A stretch of 64,000 bases of DNA. Origin: Anaerolineales bacterium (lineage in GTDB: Bacteria; Chloroflexota; Anaerolineae; Anaerolineales; Villigracilaceae). The stretch is from the NCBI GenBank assembly GCA_016932715.1, contig JAFGCG010000092.1, positions 29,800 to 93,799 on the forward strand. Reading direction: 5' to 3'. Positions 8,380-19,000 of this stretch are shown piece by piece. The notes under the pieces are model-generated. The model saw only the letters and a program-made list of their open reading frames with translations, was not told where the DNA came from and made no database searches. Each line of letters opens with the position of its first letter. Positions within the stretch are counted from its first letter, which is position 1. The translations under genes and the position numbers were made by a program.

Positions 8380-11300
8380 ATGAAAACAAAATTCAATTTC
8401 AGGAAGTGGCTGCGCAGCCGGAATGGTCTGATCAGCATGATCAGTGCACTGCTGGTGTTGATCGTGGTGGCAGTTATTTTCGGCGGCGGCCTGAGTGGAT
8501 TGACAGGTACCGCGGGAGTGCCGGCGGAACTGCCGCCGGGCGCGAATTGCTTGCCTACCTGTGATGTCACCGATGGGCGTATGTTTACGATCGCGAGCGA
8601 TGGGCTTGTAACATTGGCTGGACAGTCCATTTTTATTAAAATTGCTGTTCCTGAATCGGTCGCCTCGTTTGATATCGGCATTTTTGATGGCGATACATCC
8701 GGGATTTGGGATTTAAACTCCGGTCCATTGACCTATACACTATATGCCGACCCTACAGCTGCTCAGGTGGGGACAGAACAAGTCGTTCAGTGGCTGGGGG
8801 ATAGTATGGCAGATAATGACTGGACCAATTTCACCATTGATCAAGACCCTCGGGCACAGGCACCCAGCGGGGATTATTTCTACTATCTGCGTGTGGACCT
8901 TCCCAATGCTGCCACAGCAACAAAGATCTTTAGCAGCTTCAAAGTTCGCTCAACTTCGCCGATCGAATTGGCTACCAACCAGTCTTTCGGTTATATGGCA
9001 CCTCTCAGTTCGACGAATCAAGGTATCATTTATCCTTCTTATCCGGACCTCACCCAGACAACGTTTGATGGAACCTGGGATATGTACCTGAACGTGCCTG
9101 TGTCCCAGTCATCTTTTGTGATTTGGGATGGCGACTTTGATTATGGGAGCTATGACTGTAGTGTGAATGACACCGACGATCCAGACACACCGAACGACAC
9201 ACACCCTGCCTGGGCCGCACCCAATTCTGACGTTCTTGAAGGAGTTGCTGTCTCAACCAATCCTTGTAAAGATTCAGCAGGTGCCAAAATCACAGCAGCG
9301 AATGGTCAGACCACGACCACTGGTCAGCCAAGTGATGACAATGTATACGCAGCATACCGAAGGGACGCACCAGTTACTTATGATGTCATCGATCCGAATG
9401 GAAATGTCTATCACAATGCTAATCCATCTGGAAACACAGAGTGGGAACAATTCCTGATCTCGTCGGATCACTCTGTTGCAGCCGATCACTACACAGACGC
9501 CCTCCTTCCTGCCGGGACGTACCACGTTCGCATTACCGGGCTGGATCTGTCAAATTTGAACGCCTGGCATCTGATCTATGACGCTGTCTGCGTTTACGAA
9601 GACGGCACTCCCTGTGTGCCAGTGCTGCGTCCCTACAAGATCGGGGATACGGTCTGGGCGGACACCAATGGCAATGGTGTTCAGGACGCGGGCGAGGCTG
9701 GCATTGCAGGCGTGACGGTTACGCTGCTCGACTCTTTCGGGAACCCTGTGCCGAATGGCACAGCGACCACCGATGCCAGCGGGAATTACTTCTTCAAAGT
9801 GGAGGCTGGGGCCTACACTGTCCAGGTCGACGCCGCGAACTTCGAGGCGGAGGGCGTCCTGACAGGATATGCTCCGACAACCTCGGGCGGGAACTCCCAA
9901 ACCAACACGGTGACCACCGACAATGTTCTCACGTATGACTTTGGCTATAATGTTGCCCCGGCTTCGCTGGGTGATTTCGTCTGGAATGACCTGAATGGTA
10001 ACGGTATCCAGGAGGACGGCGAAGGGGGACTCGCGGGCGTCACGGTCAACCTGCTCGGCAGCGACGGAACGACTGTGGCTGCCACCACGACCACCGACGC
10101 CGCGGGCAGCTACAGCTTCACCGAGCTTCTGCCTGGCACATACTATGTCCAGGTTGTAGCACCGGCGGGACAGGTCTTCACGACAGCCGATGCAGGCAGC
10201 GATGATGCCAAAGACAGCGATGTCGATGCCACCGGAAAGACCGCCGCGATCTCGTTGAGCGCCGGCGAGACAAATACCTCCGTGGACGCGGGCTTGCTAG
10301 ACGCTTTAGCCTGTCCCGCCAACCTGGTCCTGAACCCGAGCTTCGAAGAGAACAAAGGCTCACCGCCCAAGTCTTGGAAGTACGGCACCGCTGGACCTGT
10401 CGGTGTGCCGGTTGTGGATGGCTTGAATGCTGGTTACATCTCCGGCTCGGGTACAATGTATCAGGCAGTGAATGTGACCACTGGCAACAGCTACACGTTG
10501 ACCTTCTACTCAGGCTCGCACAAACCGTCGAAACAGACTGTCAAGCTCCAGTATTTCAACAAAAGAGGCAAAGGCATCGGGACAGCGGCGACACACATCA
10601 TCACGAGTGACTTGGAGGACAGCGGCTTTGGCGGACCATACACCCTGATGCTCGATCCGGCGCCATCCGACGCGACCTCCCTGAGGATCATGGTCAGCGC
10701 CAACAGGTTCGACTATGCCAAGGTGGATATGCTCTGCCTGCAGCCGACTACCCCGCCGGCCACTGCCTCGATTGGCGACCTTGTCTGGAAAGACACGAAC
10801 AACAACGGCGTTCAGGATGATGGCGAACCCGGCATGGCAGATGTCACCGTCAACCTGCTCGGCAGCGACGGAAAGACTGTGGCTGCCAGCACAACCACCG
10901 ACGCCGCGGGCAATTACAGTTTCACCGAGCTTCTGCCTGGCACGTACTACGTCCAGGTCGTGGCGCCGGCAGAGACATCCTTCACGAAAGCCAACGCGGG
11001 CGGCGACGATGCCAGGGATAGCGATATCGACCCCGCCAGCGGAAAGACCGCTGCCATTAGCCTGAAGGTTGGTGAGGCAAATAATACGGTGGACGCGGGT
11101 CTCAAAGAGTCGCTGAGCCTGTCCTGTCCCGCCAACCTGGTCCTGAACCCGAGCTTCGAAGAGAACACCGGCTCCCCTCCGAGGTCCTGGACGAACGGCA
11201 CCGCCGGACCCGTCGGTGTACCGGTCGTGGATGGCAAGAACGCCGGCTACATCACCGGCTCGAAGACCATGTATCAAAGTGTGGATGTAACGGCCGGCAG

Positions 11301-12018
11301 CAGCTACACCCTGACCTTCTACTCCGGGTCGCATGTTCCATCGATCCAGACGGTGAAGATGCAATACTTCGCAGGCGACTCAGCCATCGGGGAGCCGGCG
11401 ACGCACACCATCACGGACGACCTGGAAATCGTCGGCTTCGGTGGACCCTACAGCCTCACGCTCGGTCCGGCGCCATCCGATGCAACTTCCTTGCGGATTA
11501 TGGTCAGCGCCAACAACAAGGACTATGGCAAGGTCGATAGTTTGTGTCTGGAAGCGACGGAGCCTGTGGAGCCGCCTCCGCCTCCGCCCATGTGCACGAC
11601 TGGCAACACCTACAAGGTAGAGACGACGAATAATCCATTCTATAGCGTGAAGTTTAACTTCGCCTCTGGCACGGAAGTCAAGGATGGCGGCTACGACATC
11701 TTCAAGTACACGCTGCCGGCGGATGTGGTCGCGGCGATGACCAGCATGCAGGTCGAAGTCAAGGCAGCGACAGACTCCCGCACCTACAACCTGACCTGTG
11801 ATTTCACCAGCCCGGAAGGCTGCGGCTCGCCTGTGGGCGACGATGCTTACGCGGTCTCGTTCGACGGCGCTGTCGACAACGGCGATGGCACATACACGCT
11901 GAAGTTCAAAGTGTATGTCTATGGTGAGCACGGCCTGAGTCATGTCTCCTTCAGCCTGCCTGAAGGGCAGACAGCCGGCGGCCTGACCGGGAGTTACACC
12001 ACGGAGGGCTGCGAGTAA
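8380..12018 (+). CDS. secreted SdrD B-like repeat protein with carbohydrate-binding-like modules
   Basis: A 1212-residue exported protein with an N-terminal membrane/signal segment (about 13-33) and a strong ribosome site (AAGGAGAAAGG). Residues 40-415 form an unassigned beta-rich region. SdrD B-like domains start near residues 419, 528 and 797, each with the D-x-N-G-N-G-x-Q-D-x-G-E calcium-type motif. Two related modules beginning CPANLVLNPSFEE (about 643-790 and 914-1065) look like CBM4/9-type jelly rolls. After a PPPPPP linker there is a 140-residue beta-rich C-terminal domain with four Cys. I see no LPXTG or other sorting signal. Probably a surface or matrix adhesin. It lies 132 bp after the lasso kinase gene. 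Confidence 0.88.
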   Translation: MKTKFNFRKWLRSRNGLISMISALLVLIVVAVIFGGGLSGLTGTAGVPAELPPGANCLPTCDVTDGRMFTIASDGLVTLAGQSIFIKIAVPESVASFDIGIFDGDTSGIWDLNSGPLTYTLYADPTAAQVGTEQVVQWLGDSMADNDWTNFTIDQDPRAQAPSGDYFYYLRVDLPNAATATKIFSSFKVRSTSPIELATNQSFGYMAPLSSTNQGIIYPSYPDLTQTTFDGTWDMYLNVPVSQSSFVIWDGDFDYGSYDCSVNDTDDPDTPNDTHPAWAAPNSDVLEGVAVSTNPCKDSAGAKITAANGQTTTTGQPSDDNVYAAYRRDAPVTYDVIDPNGNVYHNANPSGNTEWEQFLISSDHSVAADHYTDALLPAGTYHVRITGLDLSNLNAWHLIYDAVCVYEDGTPCVPVLRPYKIGDTVWADTNGNGVQDAGEAGIAGVTVTLLDSFGNPVPNGTATTDASGNYFFKVEAGAYTVQVDAANFEAEGVLTGYAPTTSGGNSQTNTVTTDNVLTYDFGYNVAPASLGDFVWNDLNGNGIQEDGEGGLAGVTVNLLGSDGTTVAATTTTDAAGSYSFTELLPGTYYVQVVAPAGQVFTTADAGSDDAKDSDVDATGKTAAISLSAGETNTSVDAGLLDALACPANLVLNPSFEENKGSPPKSWKYGTAGPVGVPVVDGLNAGYISGSGTMYQAVNVTTGNSYTLTFYSGSHKPSKQTVKLQYFNKRGKGIGTAATHIITSDLEDSGFGGPYTLMLDPAPSDATSLRIMVSANRFDYAKVDMLCLQPTTPPATASIGDLVWKDTNNNGVQDDGEPGMADVTVNLLGSDGKTVAASTTTDAAGNYSFTELLPGTYYVQVVAPAETSFTKANAGGDDARDSDIDPASGKTAAISLKVGEANNTVDAGLKESLSLSCPANLVLNPSFEENTGSPPRSWTNGTAGPVGVPVVDGKNAGYITGSKTMYQSVDVTAGSSYTLTFYSGSHVPSIQTVKMQYFAGDSAIGEPATHTITDDLEIVGFGGPYSLTLGPAPSDATSLRIMVSANNKDYGKVDSLCLEATEPVEPPPPPPMCTTGNTYKVETTNNPFYSVKFNFASGTEVKDGGYDIFKYTLPADVVAAMTSMQVEVKAATDSRTYNLTCDFTSPEGCGSPVGDDAYAVSFDGAVDNGDGTYTLKFKVYVYGEHGLSHVSFSLPEGQTAGGLTGSYTTEGCE
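9961..11567 (+). repeat. tandem duplication of about 804 bp inside the SdrD-like gene
   Basis: Unit 1 (9961-10764) and unit 2 (10765 to about 11567) each encode one SdrD B-like domain plus one carbohydrate-binding-like module. The offset is 804 bp at the domain start and 813 bp at CTGTCCCGCC (10311 and 11124). Stretches such as GCTTCTGCCTGGCAC are identical in both, so the duplication is fairly recent or kept alike by conversion. Confidence 0.85.
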
Positions 12019-12040
12019 GCTTCAGCCATTCCAGCGTTTC

Positions 12041-12082
12041 AAAAAAAGGGTCACCCCGGTTGCAAGATTGGGGTGACCCTTT
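12041..12082 (-). terminator. intrinsic terminator shared by two convergent genes
   Basis: AAAGGGTCACCCC (12045-12057) and GGGGTGACCCTTT (12070-12082) form a perfect 13-bp stem with a 12-nt loop. On the minus strand it is followed by a run of seven T, so it ends the VanZ-like transcript. It probably also stops readthrough from the SdrD-like gene. Confidence 0.85.
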
Positions 12083-12134
12083 GTCGTCTAGGCAGTTTGT
12101 CGTCGATGCAGATTTGCTGGTTCTCCAGTTTTTA

Positions 12135-12201
12135 GCCACTGATTTCACGGATTCTCACTGATCTTTTAAGACAGTCCGCGCGAATCAGTGAAATTCGTGG
12201 C
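12135..12201. repeat. palindromic intergenic repeat, CACGGATT type
   Basis: GCCACTGATTTCAC (12135-12148) pairs with GTGAAATTCGTGGC (12188-12201) at 12 of 14 positions. Short units (TTCACGGATT, CTCACTGAT) recur inside. The same design as the elements at 2917-2990 and 36383-36464 suggests one repeat family. Confidence 0.7.
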
Positions 12202-12221
12202 AGAGGTCTTTGGTTTTTCCA

Positions 12222-12683
12222 CTAAAAACGGTATCCGGATTTTCTGCGGGCTCTCCACGTCGTAATGCCAAGCAGGACAAGGATGCCTGCTAATGATGCC
12301 AGGCTGTCCAGCAGGATGTCGCGACCTGATGCGGAGCGCCCGGGCGTCAATGCCTGATGAATCTCGTCAGTGACCGCATACAGCGAACAGATGACCAGGG
12401 CGGTTAGCGGAGATCCGCGCGCGTGGTTCAGAGCATACAATACCGCAAATCCCAGGCAGAAATAACCGATCCCATGGCCGACTTTCAGCCACTCGATTTC
12501 GGGAGAGAAGGCAGGTGCGCCTGAACTGGCTGGGGATATGGTCTGCACTGCGGCGCTCAAGTTGTCGAATGAATGGGAGACTTCCCTGCCCGGGATGGAT
12601 GAAAACATGAAGATCGCTCCGGCAAAGAAAATTGCAGGGAGCCATCTTAACCGGGTCCGTCCATGATCTGGAGTGAATCGCAT
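12222..12683 (-). CDS. VanZ-like membrane protein
   Basis: A 153-residue membrane protein. VanZ-family landmarks are KVGHGIGYFCLGFA, SLYAVTDEIHQALTPGRSAS and the D-I-L-L-D-S-L-A-S-L-A-G end, with about four membrane helices. The family is poorly understood; the founding member gives low-level teicoplanin resistance, and others appear in wall or surface-polymer loci. It is a lone gene on the minus strand between two giant surface-protein genes and has its own terminator at 12041-12082. Confidence 0.88.
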   Translation of the reverse strand: MRFTPDHGRTRLRWLPAIFFAGAIFMFSSIPGREVSHSFDNLSAAVQTISPASSGAPAFSPEIEWLKVGHGIGYFCLGFAVLYALNHARGSPLTALVICSLYAVTDEIHQALTPGRSASGRDILLDSLASLAGILVLLGITTWRARRKSGYRF

Positions 12684-12885
12684 CGTTTTTGTTTATCCCA
12701 GTTCGGTTGATGATCGAGTTTATCATAACAGTATTCCAAATCAGATTTCTGACTACGAATATCCTCTTCTTGTATCTTGTTTCCATATATCCTGACGTTT
12801 CTTCGAATAGTTTGCATATTTGTTGTGATAAGTGGGCAGCACCTTTCAAACGCGTAACACTTTCTTGATGCGCTGTCCAAAATTG

Positions 12886-12914
12886 TTGACGGGCACACCA
12901 TACACCCTTAGAAT
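12886..12914 (+). promoter_or_regulatory. sigma70-like promoter for the giant C25 peptidase gene
   Basis: TTGACG (12886-12891) and TAGAAT (12909-12914) are separated by exactly 17 bp. Transcription would start near 12921, leaving an untranslated leader of about 160 nt before the ATG at 13082. The rest of the 400-bp gap (12684-13081) holds the VanZ upstream region and the leader described next. Confidence 0.6.
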
Positions 12915-12955
12915 CACAATAAATTATGAAAGACTAAGTCTGCAAATTATAAAAT

Positions 12956-13040
12956 ACCGCGAGGGCGATGACCCGGTGACTTCAGGCCTCTAGCCTTGAG
13001 AGGGCGGCACCGGTGATCAAGTCACGAAACCTGCCGCGGT
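12956..13040 (+). promoter_or_regulatory. structured 5' leader with alternative pairings
   Basis: ACCGCG (12956-12961) pairs with CGCGGT (13035-13040) and closes the element. Inside, two pairings exclude each other: CCGGTG (12973-12978) with CACCGG (13008-13013), or GTGACTT (12976-12982) with AAGTCAC (13019-13025). A small hairpin GCCTCT/AGAGGGC lies between. A T-rich stretch (TGTTTTTT) follows. It matches no riboswitch class that I recognise. Folding was done by eye. Confidence 0.4.
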
Positions 13041-13081
13041 TCTGTTTTTTCAAATTTTTGTTGTTGCATGTCGAGGCTAAC

Positions 13082-16000
13082 ATGAAAGATCATTCCCGTT
13101 CCATTTTTCATTTTGTTCTGTTATTCATTTTCATCTTTTGCCAGGTGACCGTTCAGCCTGCATCTGCGGCCGTCACCGCTCGTTCAGAGAGCGAAACGGT
13201 TTCTCACGGCGCGCAAAGCGTCCCATCGCGACTCTCGGAAGCCAGGCCGGGACCCGCGCCGGCTGAGAAAGGTTCGGTGATTGTCCCCGCGGAGAGCTTC
13301 AAATCGACTGACTCGGCTCTGCAAATCGCAGCGGATTTGCAGTTGCTGGCATACACCCTGCCATCCTACCCCGTTTATAGTGAACAAAACAATTTAAGCG
13401 TCGAGCCATTGGTTGCTTACAACCTGGTGGTTGATTCCAATGTCCTGGCGCCCTCTTCGTATGGTCCTTCTGCGGCAACCTTCGGTGCCAGGTACTGTAA
13501 CACCGGCTCCAGCGATCTGACGGACGTTTGGGCGTATATTGGCAACTACGATTCGGATTATAACGGTACGCTCGGAGACACTGTTCCCGGCTCCTTCCCC
13601 AGACGAAGTGAGACGGGACCGGCCTACGACCCGGCTGCATTTGCGTCCGCGTATGGTGCAACGAGCACGAATCCACTGGTCGGTTCCACTCTCACCGATT
13701 ATGGCGCAACGAGTACACCGTTTGCTCTGCACCTGGCATCCGGGACGACCCCACCCGAAGTGGACGCCTCGCGCTACATTGGCACCCTGGCCCCCGGGGA
13801 ATGTAAAACGGAATACTGGATGATTACGTATCCGCGCAAAGCGTTCAACGGCGGCAGCTGGATAGATGTCACCGGCGGTGTGAAACCGGAGGATGACCTC
13901 TGGCTGCCCTATTTCTTCTGGGGCACCTCTACCAGCGGTGCGACCACCGCGACCTCCTATCGCTGGAATGCTGTTACCATGCGCAACGAGATTTCAGCCG
14001 CTGCCAATAAGATCTGGCCAAATGGCGACAATAAGGTTCCTGACCAATATGTGGAAGCGATCGCACAGCTGGTAGGCTGGGATACGCTGACTCCCAGCGG
14101 CACGGGCAGTGTCTATCCGGGCGATACGGTCGTCAGCCAGGGCATCTGGTACGACCTCGGCAACGTGGGCGCCGGCTTTGATAATAATGGAGACTTCGTC
14201 CCTGATCGCAATGTCTGGCTTCAACCCATTGGCGATGCGTCCGGATATGATCCCGGTTGTTTTCGCCTGGTGCGGACGTACGGCCTGGTCATTGTCAAAC
14301 TGAATAATGGTACAGAGCAGCTCATTCCGTTTGTGGATCAGATGTATTTCGAGAACATTCCGGAAAATAATATTGGCGTTGTCGGTCTGGTCTACTATGA
14401 ATATGCAGCCCTGGACGGGATCTGTACTGCAAATTTGACGCCTTACCAGGAAGCGGCATCGGGTTATGATAATGAAAAATTCAACGCCGATTACGGCGCC
14501 GGCATCCCTCCCCTGCAGAGCCGGGAAAGCAACATGACCCTGGATAAGACAGGTCCGAACTCGATTGGTCTCAACGATACCATCGATTACTCGTTGACCT
14601 TTACCCTGCCGGATATCGATGACGATCCTGCCAATACAACCACGGTCATCATCGGCCAACCCTCTTATGGCATGCCGTTGACATATTCCGATGCCGTGCC
14701 GGTGGGGCTGCAGTATGTCGCCAATTCCGCCAGTACCACAGTGGTCATGTCTGCCAACTATGCGGCAGGGGATATCCCTGCCACATTATGGCATTCCAAA
14801 GATGGCGGCGCGACCTGGATCCTGGGCGACCCCGGTAATTACACAAGCACCTCCACCAGTGACCAGTTGATTCTGCAATGGAGATTGGAGGATGGCGTCA
14901 CCAGTCCCGCCAGTGGAGCCGCGTACACCGGGACGGTCCAATTCCAGGCAGTTGTTCCGGGTACATATCCTTCGGTCAGGGTGGAGAACGAAGCCTGCCT
15001 GAAGATCGGACAAGGTCCGGGCTTTACGTGCGATGAGCATACAACAGTTGTAACAGGCAACTCGTCCATTACCGGGCTCGTTTGGCGGGATGATGCGATC
15101 TCGAGCGGCGTGCTGGGTAACGCCATCCAGGATGGGACCGAGGCGGGTATTCCCTCTGTGACAGTTAATCTATATTGGGATAACAATGGAGATGGTGATT
15201 ATACCGATGCAGGAGATTTCCTGTACGCGACGACCACCTCCATGAATTACGCCATTGTAGACGGCTATGTCGATGTGGATGGCGGCGGGATCAGTTCGAG
15301 CGATGATGCGACGCTGTCGGGGGTCAGCATTATCGACGGCGGGCTCGACCTCAATGGCGATGGTGTCGTCAATACAAACGATGATGGGTTTTTCGGCGGC
15401 TATACGGTCTATGACGGGCGCCTGGATGTCAGCCGGAATGGTACCGTCGGTACGGAAGATGACGGCACGCTGGCAGGCGTCTATAACTTTGGCAGCCTGC
15501 CCGCCACAACCAGCATCTCCGCGCGTTATATCGTTGTAGTGGATCAAGGGGATAGCGATATTCCCACTGGCTATGGTCCTACGACCCGCACTTCCTATGC
15601 AGGTATAAATCTTGCTGCCGGTACGGCTTACGGGGATGCTGCGGATGCCTCGGAGCCGAGTGATTTTGGCTTTGGTCCGGCGCTTGACATCGATAAATAT
15701 ATTTCGCCCACATCCTATATCGTAGGCGATACGATGGCGTATACCATCAACGTTACCAACCTTCTGCCCGGCGCCGGGGATGGTACCTCAACCTGTTCCT
15801 ACCCGGTCTGGGCCTCGCGCGCTATCAACGATAACTCGGAAGTTCCAAATGGGTCTTCGAATAATAATGGCCGCTGGCATAACACAGGCAATAATTTTGG
15901 CAGCGGGGCGGAGCCGGTTTATATTACCGGTCGTCCGGATGGATTGCGCGCCTATACCGATATGGCCAACAGCAATAACTACGTGGGCCTGACGGGCTAT

Positions 16001-19000
16001 AACCTCGGTGCGCAGGCTGGAAACATCACTTCCGTTAAGTTCGTCGTGTATGCCTATGAGTATGAAGATACTCAGGGCGATGCGTTGATCGTAGATCTCT
16101 ACTACAACAACAGCCTGCTCGCTCCTGCCGATACATATTCCTATGATGGTACATATTTTAGTCAGCCTGTGGGTTCGCTGTATGTGATCGAAGCCGATAT
16201 CACATCCCTGCGAACCTGGACCTGGAGTGATTTTTCGAGCGAATTGACGGAAATGCGCCTGACCGGGGATAAGGATGGCGGCACGCTTGGAGACTACCAG
16301 GTGGACGCGGCCGGTTTTATCATCACGACCGATGGTACCTGCGGCGGCGCCTCCCAGACTCTCAACCCCGTCCCCCTGACTGATACGTTCGATGACAGTT
16401 ATTTTGATTTTATTTCTGCCGACCCGCCTGTTTCATCTTCAGGCACGGGAACTCTCACCTGGAATAATGTCGGTCCGCTTTACCCCGGGCAGACACGCAC
16501 GATCACCGTGTATATGCGTGCCCAGGCGACCGGAACCGCGCCAGGCACAACCAATACCGCCACCAGCACCAACGCCAGGTTCTCGAACGGTTTGCCCGCC
16601 AATTCACCCGTGTCGGATACTGCCGCGGTCACGATTTCCGCCAATACGAACACACGTTCGTTAACCGGTGTCGTGTTCGATGACAACAATACCAATGGCT
16701 GGCAGGGTTCCCTGTGGACTGCCGGTGGCTCTGGTTACGATACCGGTGATGTGGGGATTCAATATATCCCGGTGGATCTTTATGGTTGTGTTGACACAGT
16801 TACAGGTGCACTGATCACGAATGAAGGCAACAACCAAAGTTGTTCGGTGGCAGGCGGCACATGGCGCCTGTTGCGAAGTACCTCCACCTCCCCGGATGGT
16901 GCTTACACTTTCGGTAACCTGGCGCAGGGTTATTACCGGGTTCATGTGCAATCCTCGTTGATCGTTGGCACGCTGACGGCAGATGTGAACCAGTCTGCAG
17001 CCGGTGTGTGCAGCGGCGTCTCCTGTGACAGCTGGTCCAATGGTGAGTACGACTATCTCAATGCGGCAACCTTCGTTGGTGATGTGGATAATTTCACTGA
17101 CGTGACGCGCGTCAATTTTGGCTACGACGTTCCAACCGGCGCTTATGACATCGGCGACCTGGTCTTCTTCGACTGGGATGGTGATGGAGTCCAGGACGCG
17201 GAAGACGAGCCGATCCCGAACGTGACCATGCGCCTGCTGGCTGCCGACGGCACGTACCTCGACGACACTGATACGAGCGGCATTTATGGCTTTGCAGATC
17301 GTATCCCGGCGTACTATACGGTCGAAGTTGACACCAGCACACTGCCATCCGGATTGGTGCAGACGGAAGACCCGGATTCCACGATGGATAACAGGAGCAG
17401 TTTCTCGCTGACAGCCGACAGGCTTGATGTTGACTTTGGCTACCAACCCTATGGCTCCGGAACGATTGGCGACACTGTTTTCAAAGATATTAATGGAAAT
17501 GGCACCCAGGATGGCACCGGCGAGACCGGGATCGCCGGGGTTACCGTCCAATTGCAGGTGGATTGGGATAACAATGGTACGTATGTGACGATCGCTACGG
17601 ACACCACCGATGCGAATGGTCACTATCTGTTCACCGGCCTGCCTCAGGGAACCTACCGTGTCTCGATCGATCTAAGCTCCAATGCTGCTGTGATCCCGGA
17701 TGATAGCTTTGACAACAATTATTACCCCAGCAATGGCACGGATACGGGGACCGTGGTCTACATGGATAAGACCCTGGCGACCTCCACCTCAAGCGACCTC
17801 ACAGCCGATTTCGGCTTCGCGCCGCCGGCATCCATTGGCGATACAGTCTATCAGGATGTGAATCGCGACGGCACACAGGATACGGGCGAGCCGGGCATCA
17901 ACGGGGTCACTGTTACCCTCTATACCTTTACCGATTCCAATGGCAACGGCCGCTACGATCCGAGCGAAAGCGGAACCCTGGTCTCCACTGGACAGACTGC
18001 AGTGACTGCGACTGTCGGTGGGAAAGATGGCATCTATCAATTCGACGGACTGGAACCGGGATACTACGTTGTTCAGGTCACGCCTCCGGCGGGTTCCGTT
18101 TTGACGGGCGATCCCAACACCGACGGTTTCTCCTGCGATGACCTCAGCGAGCCGCCGGGCGCCGGAGAGCCAAGCGTTAATCTGTGCGACAACCGGGATG
18201 GCATGCGCCTGTATAACGGGACCAGCTACACGGGCGCGGACTTCGGCTATTACCTGTCCGGCTCATTCGGTGACAGGCTCTGGATCGACGTGGACAATGA
18301 TGGCATCTCGGATGCTGGGGAGCGCGGCATCTCCAATGTCACTGTCAATTTGTATTCCTATACGGATAACAATAACAACAACATATTCGACGCCGGCGAT
18401 GTGCTGGGCGCGCTGACCTCGTCGGTTGTGACGAACGAGAACGGGAATTACATGTTCACAAATGTCCCGGACGGCAAGTATGTTGTTCGCGTGGATGTAG
18501 CCGATCCCGATATCGCAACTCTCATCACGAACGGGTTGGCGCAGACGTATGACCCGGACGGGGTGAATGACAACGAAACCAGTGTCACCCTCTCCGCTGG
18601 CGCGGTGACCCATACCGGCGGCTGTACCACAACCCCGAATGGCTGTGACGGCGAGTCCGACGCCCTCTACCTGGACGCGGATTTTGGTTATGACTACAGC
18701 GGTGACGGAGCGCTGAGCGGCACGATTTGTCTGGAAACCCTCGACAACGGAATTTGCGGCACCGGCGCCACCGGCGTGGAATCAACGGAGAGCGCCTACG
18801 ATACTGTAACGGTATACCTCTATCGCTGGATAGATGCTGATAGTGATGGCGATATCGATCCGGGCGAAACGACCCAGTTTGGTGCAACGCAGACGGGTCC
18901 GAATGGCGATTACTCCTTCACGGACCTGCCGGATGGTTACTACTACATTGTGGCGATCGGCGCACCCCAATCCGGGCTTGCCCTGAATACCGACGCATCA

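Noticed and set aside
8244..8564. 106-codon plus frame after the lasso kinase, starting in an ATGA overlap
   Set aside because: More than half lies inside the start of the SdrD-like gene in another frame, and the protein resembles nothing. The SdrD gene has a far better ribosome site.
12956..13040. c-di-GMP-I or fluoride riboswitch
   Set aside because: The stretch GAGGGCGATGACCC recalls these at first sight, but the required conserved blocks (for example GGACGCAAAGCC of c-di-GMP-I) are missing.
16661..17623. 320-codon minus frame within the giant gene
   Set aside because: Shadow of the SdrD B repeats; no own signals and no domain.
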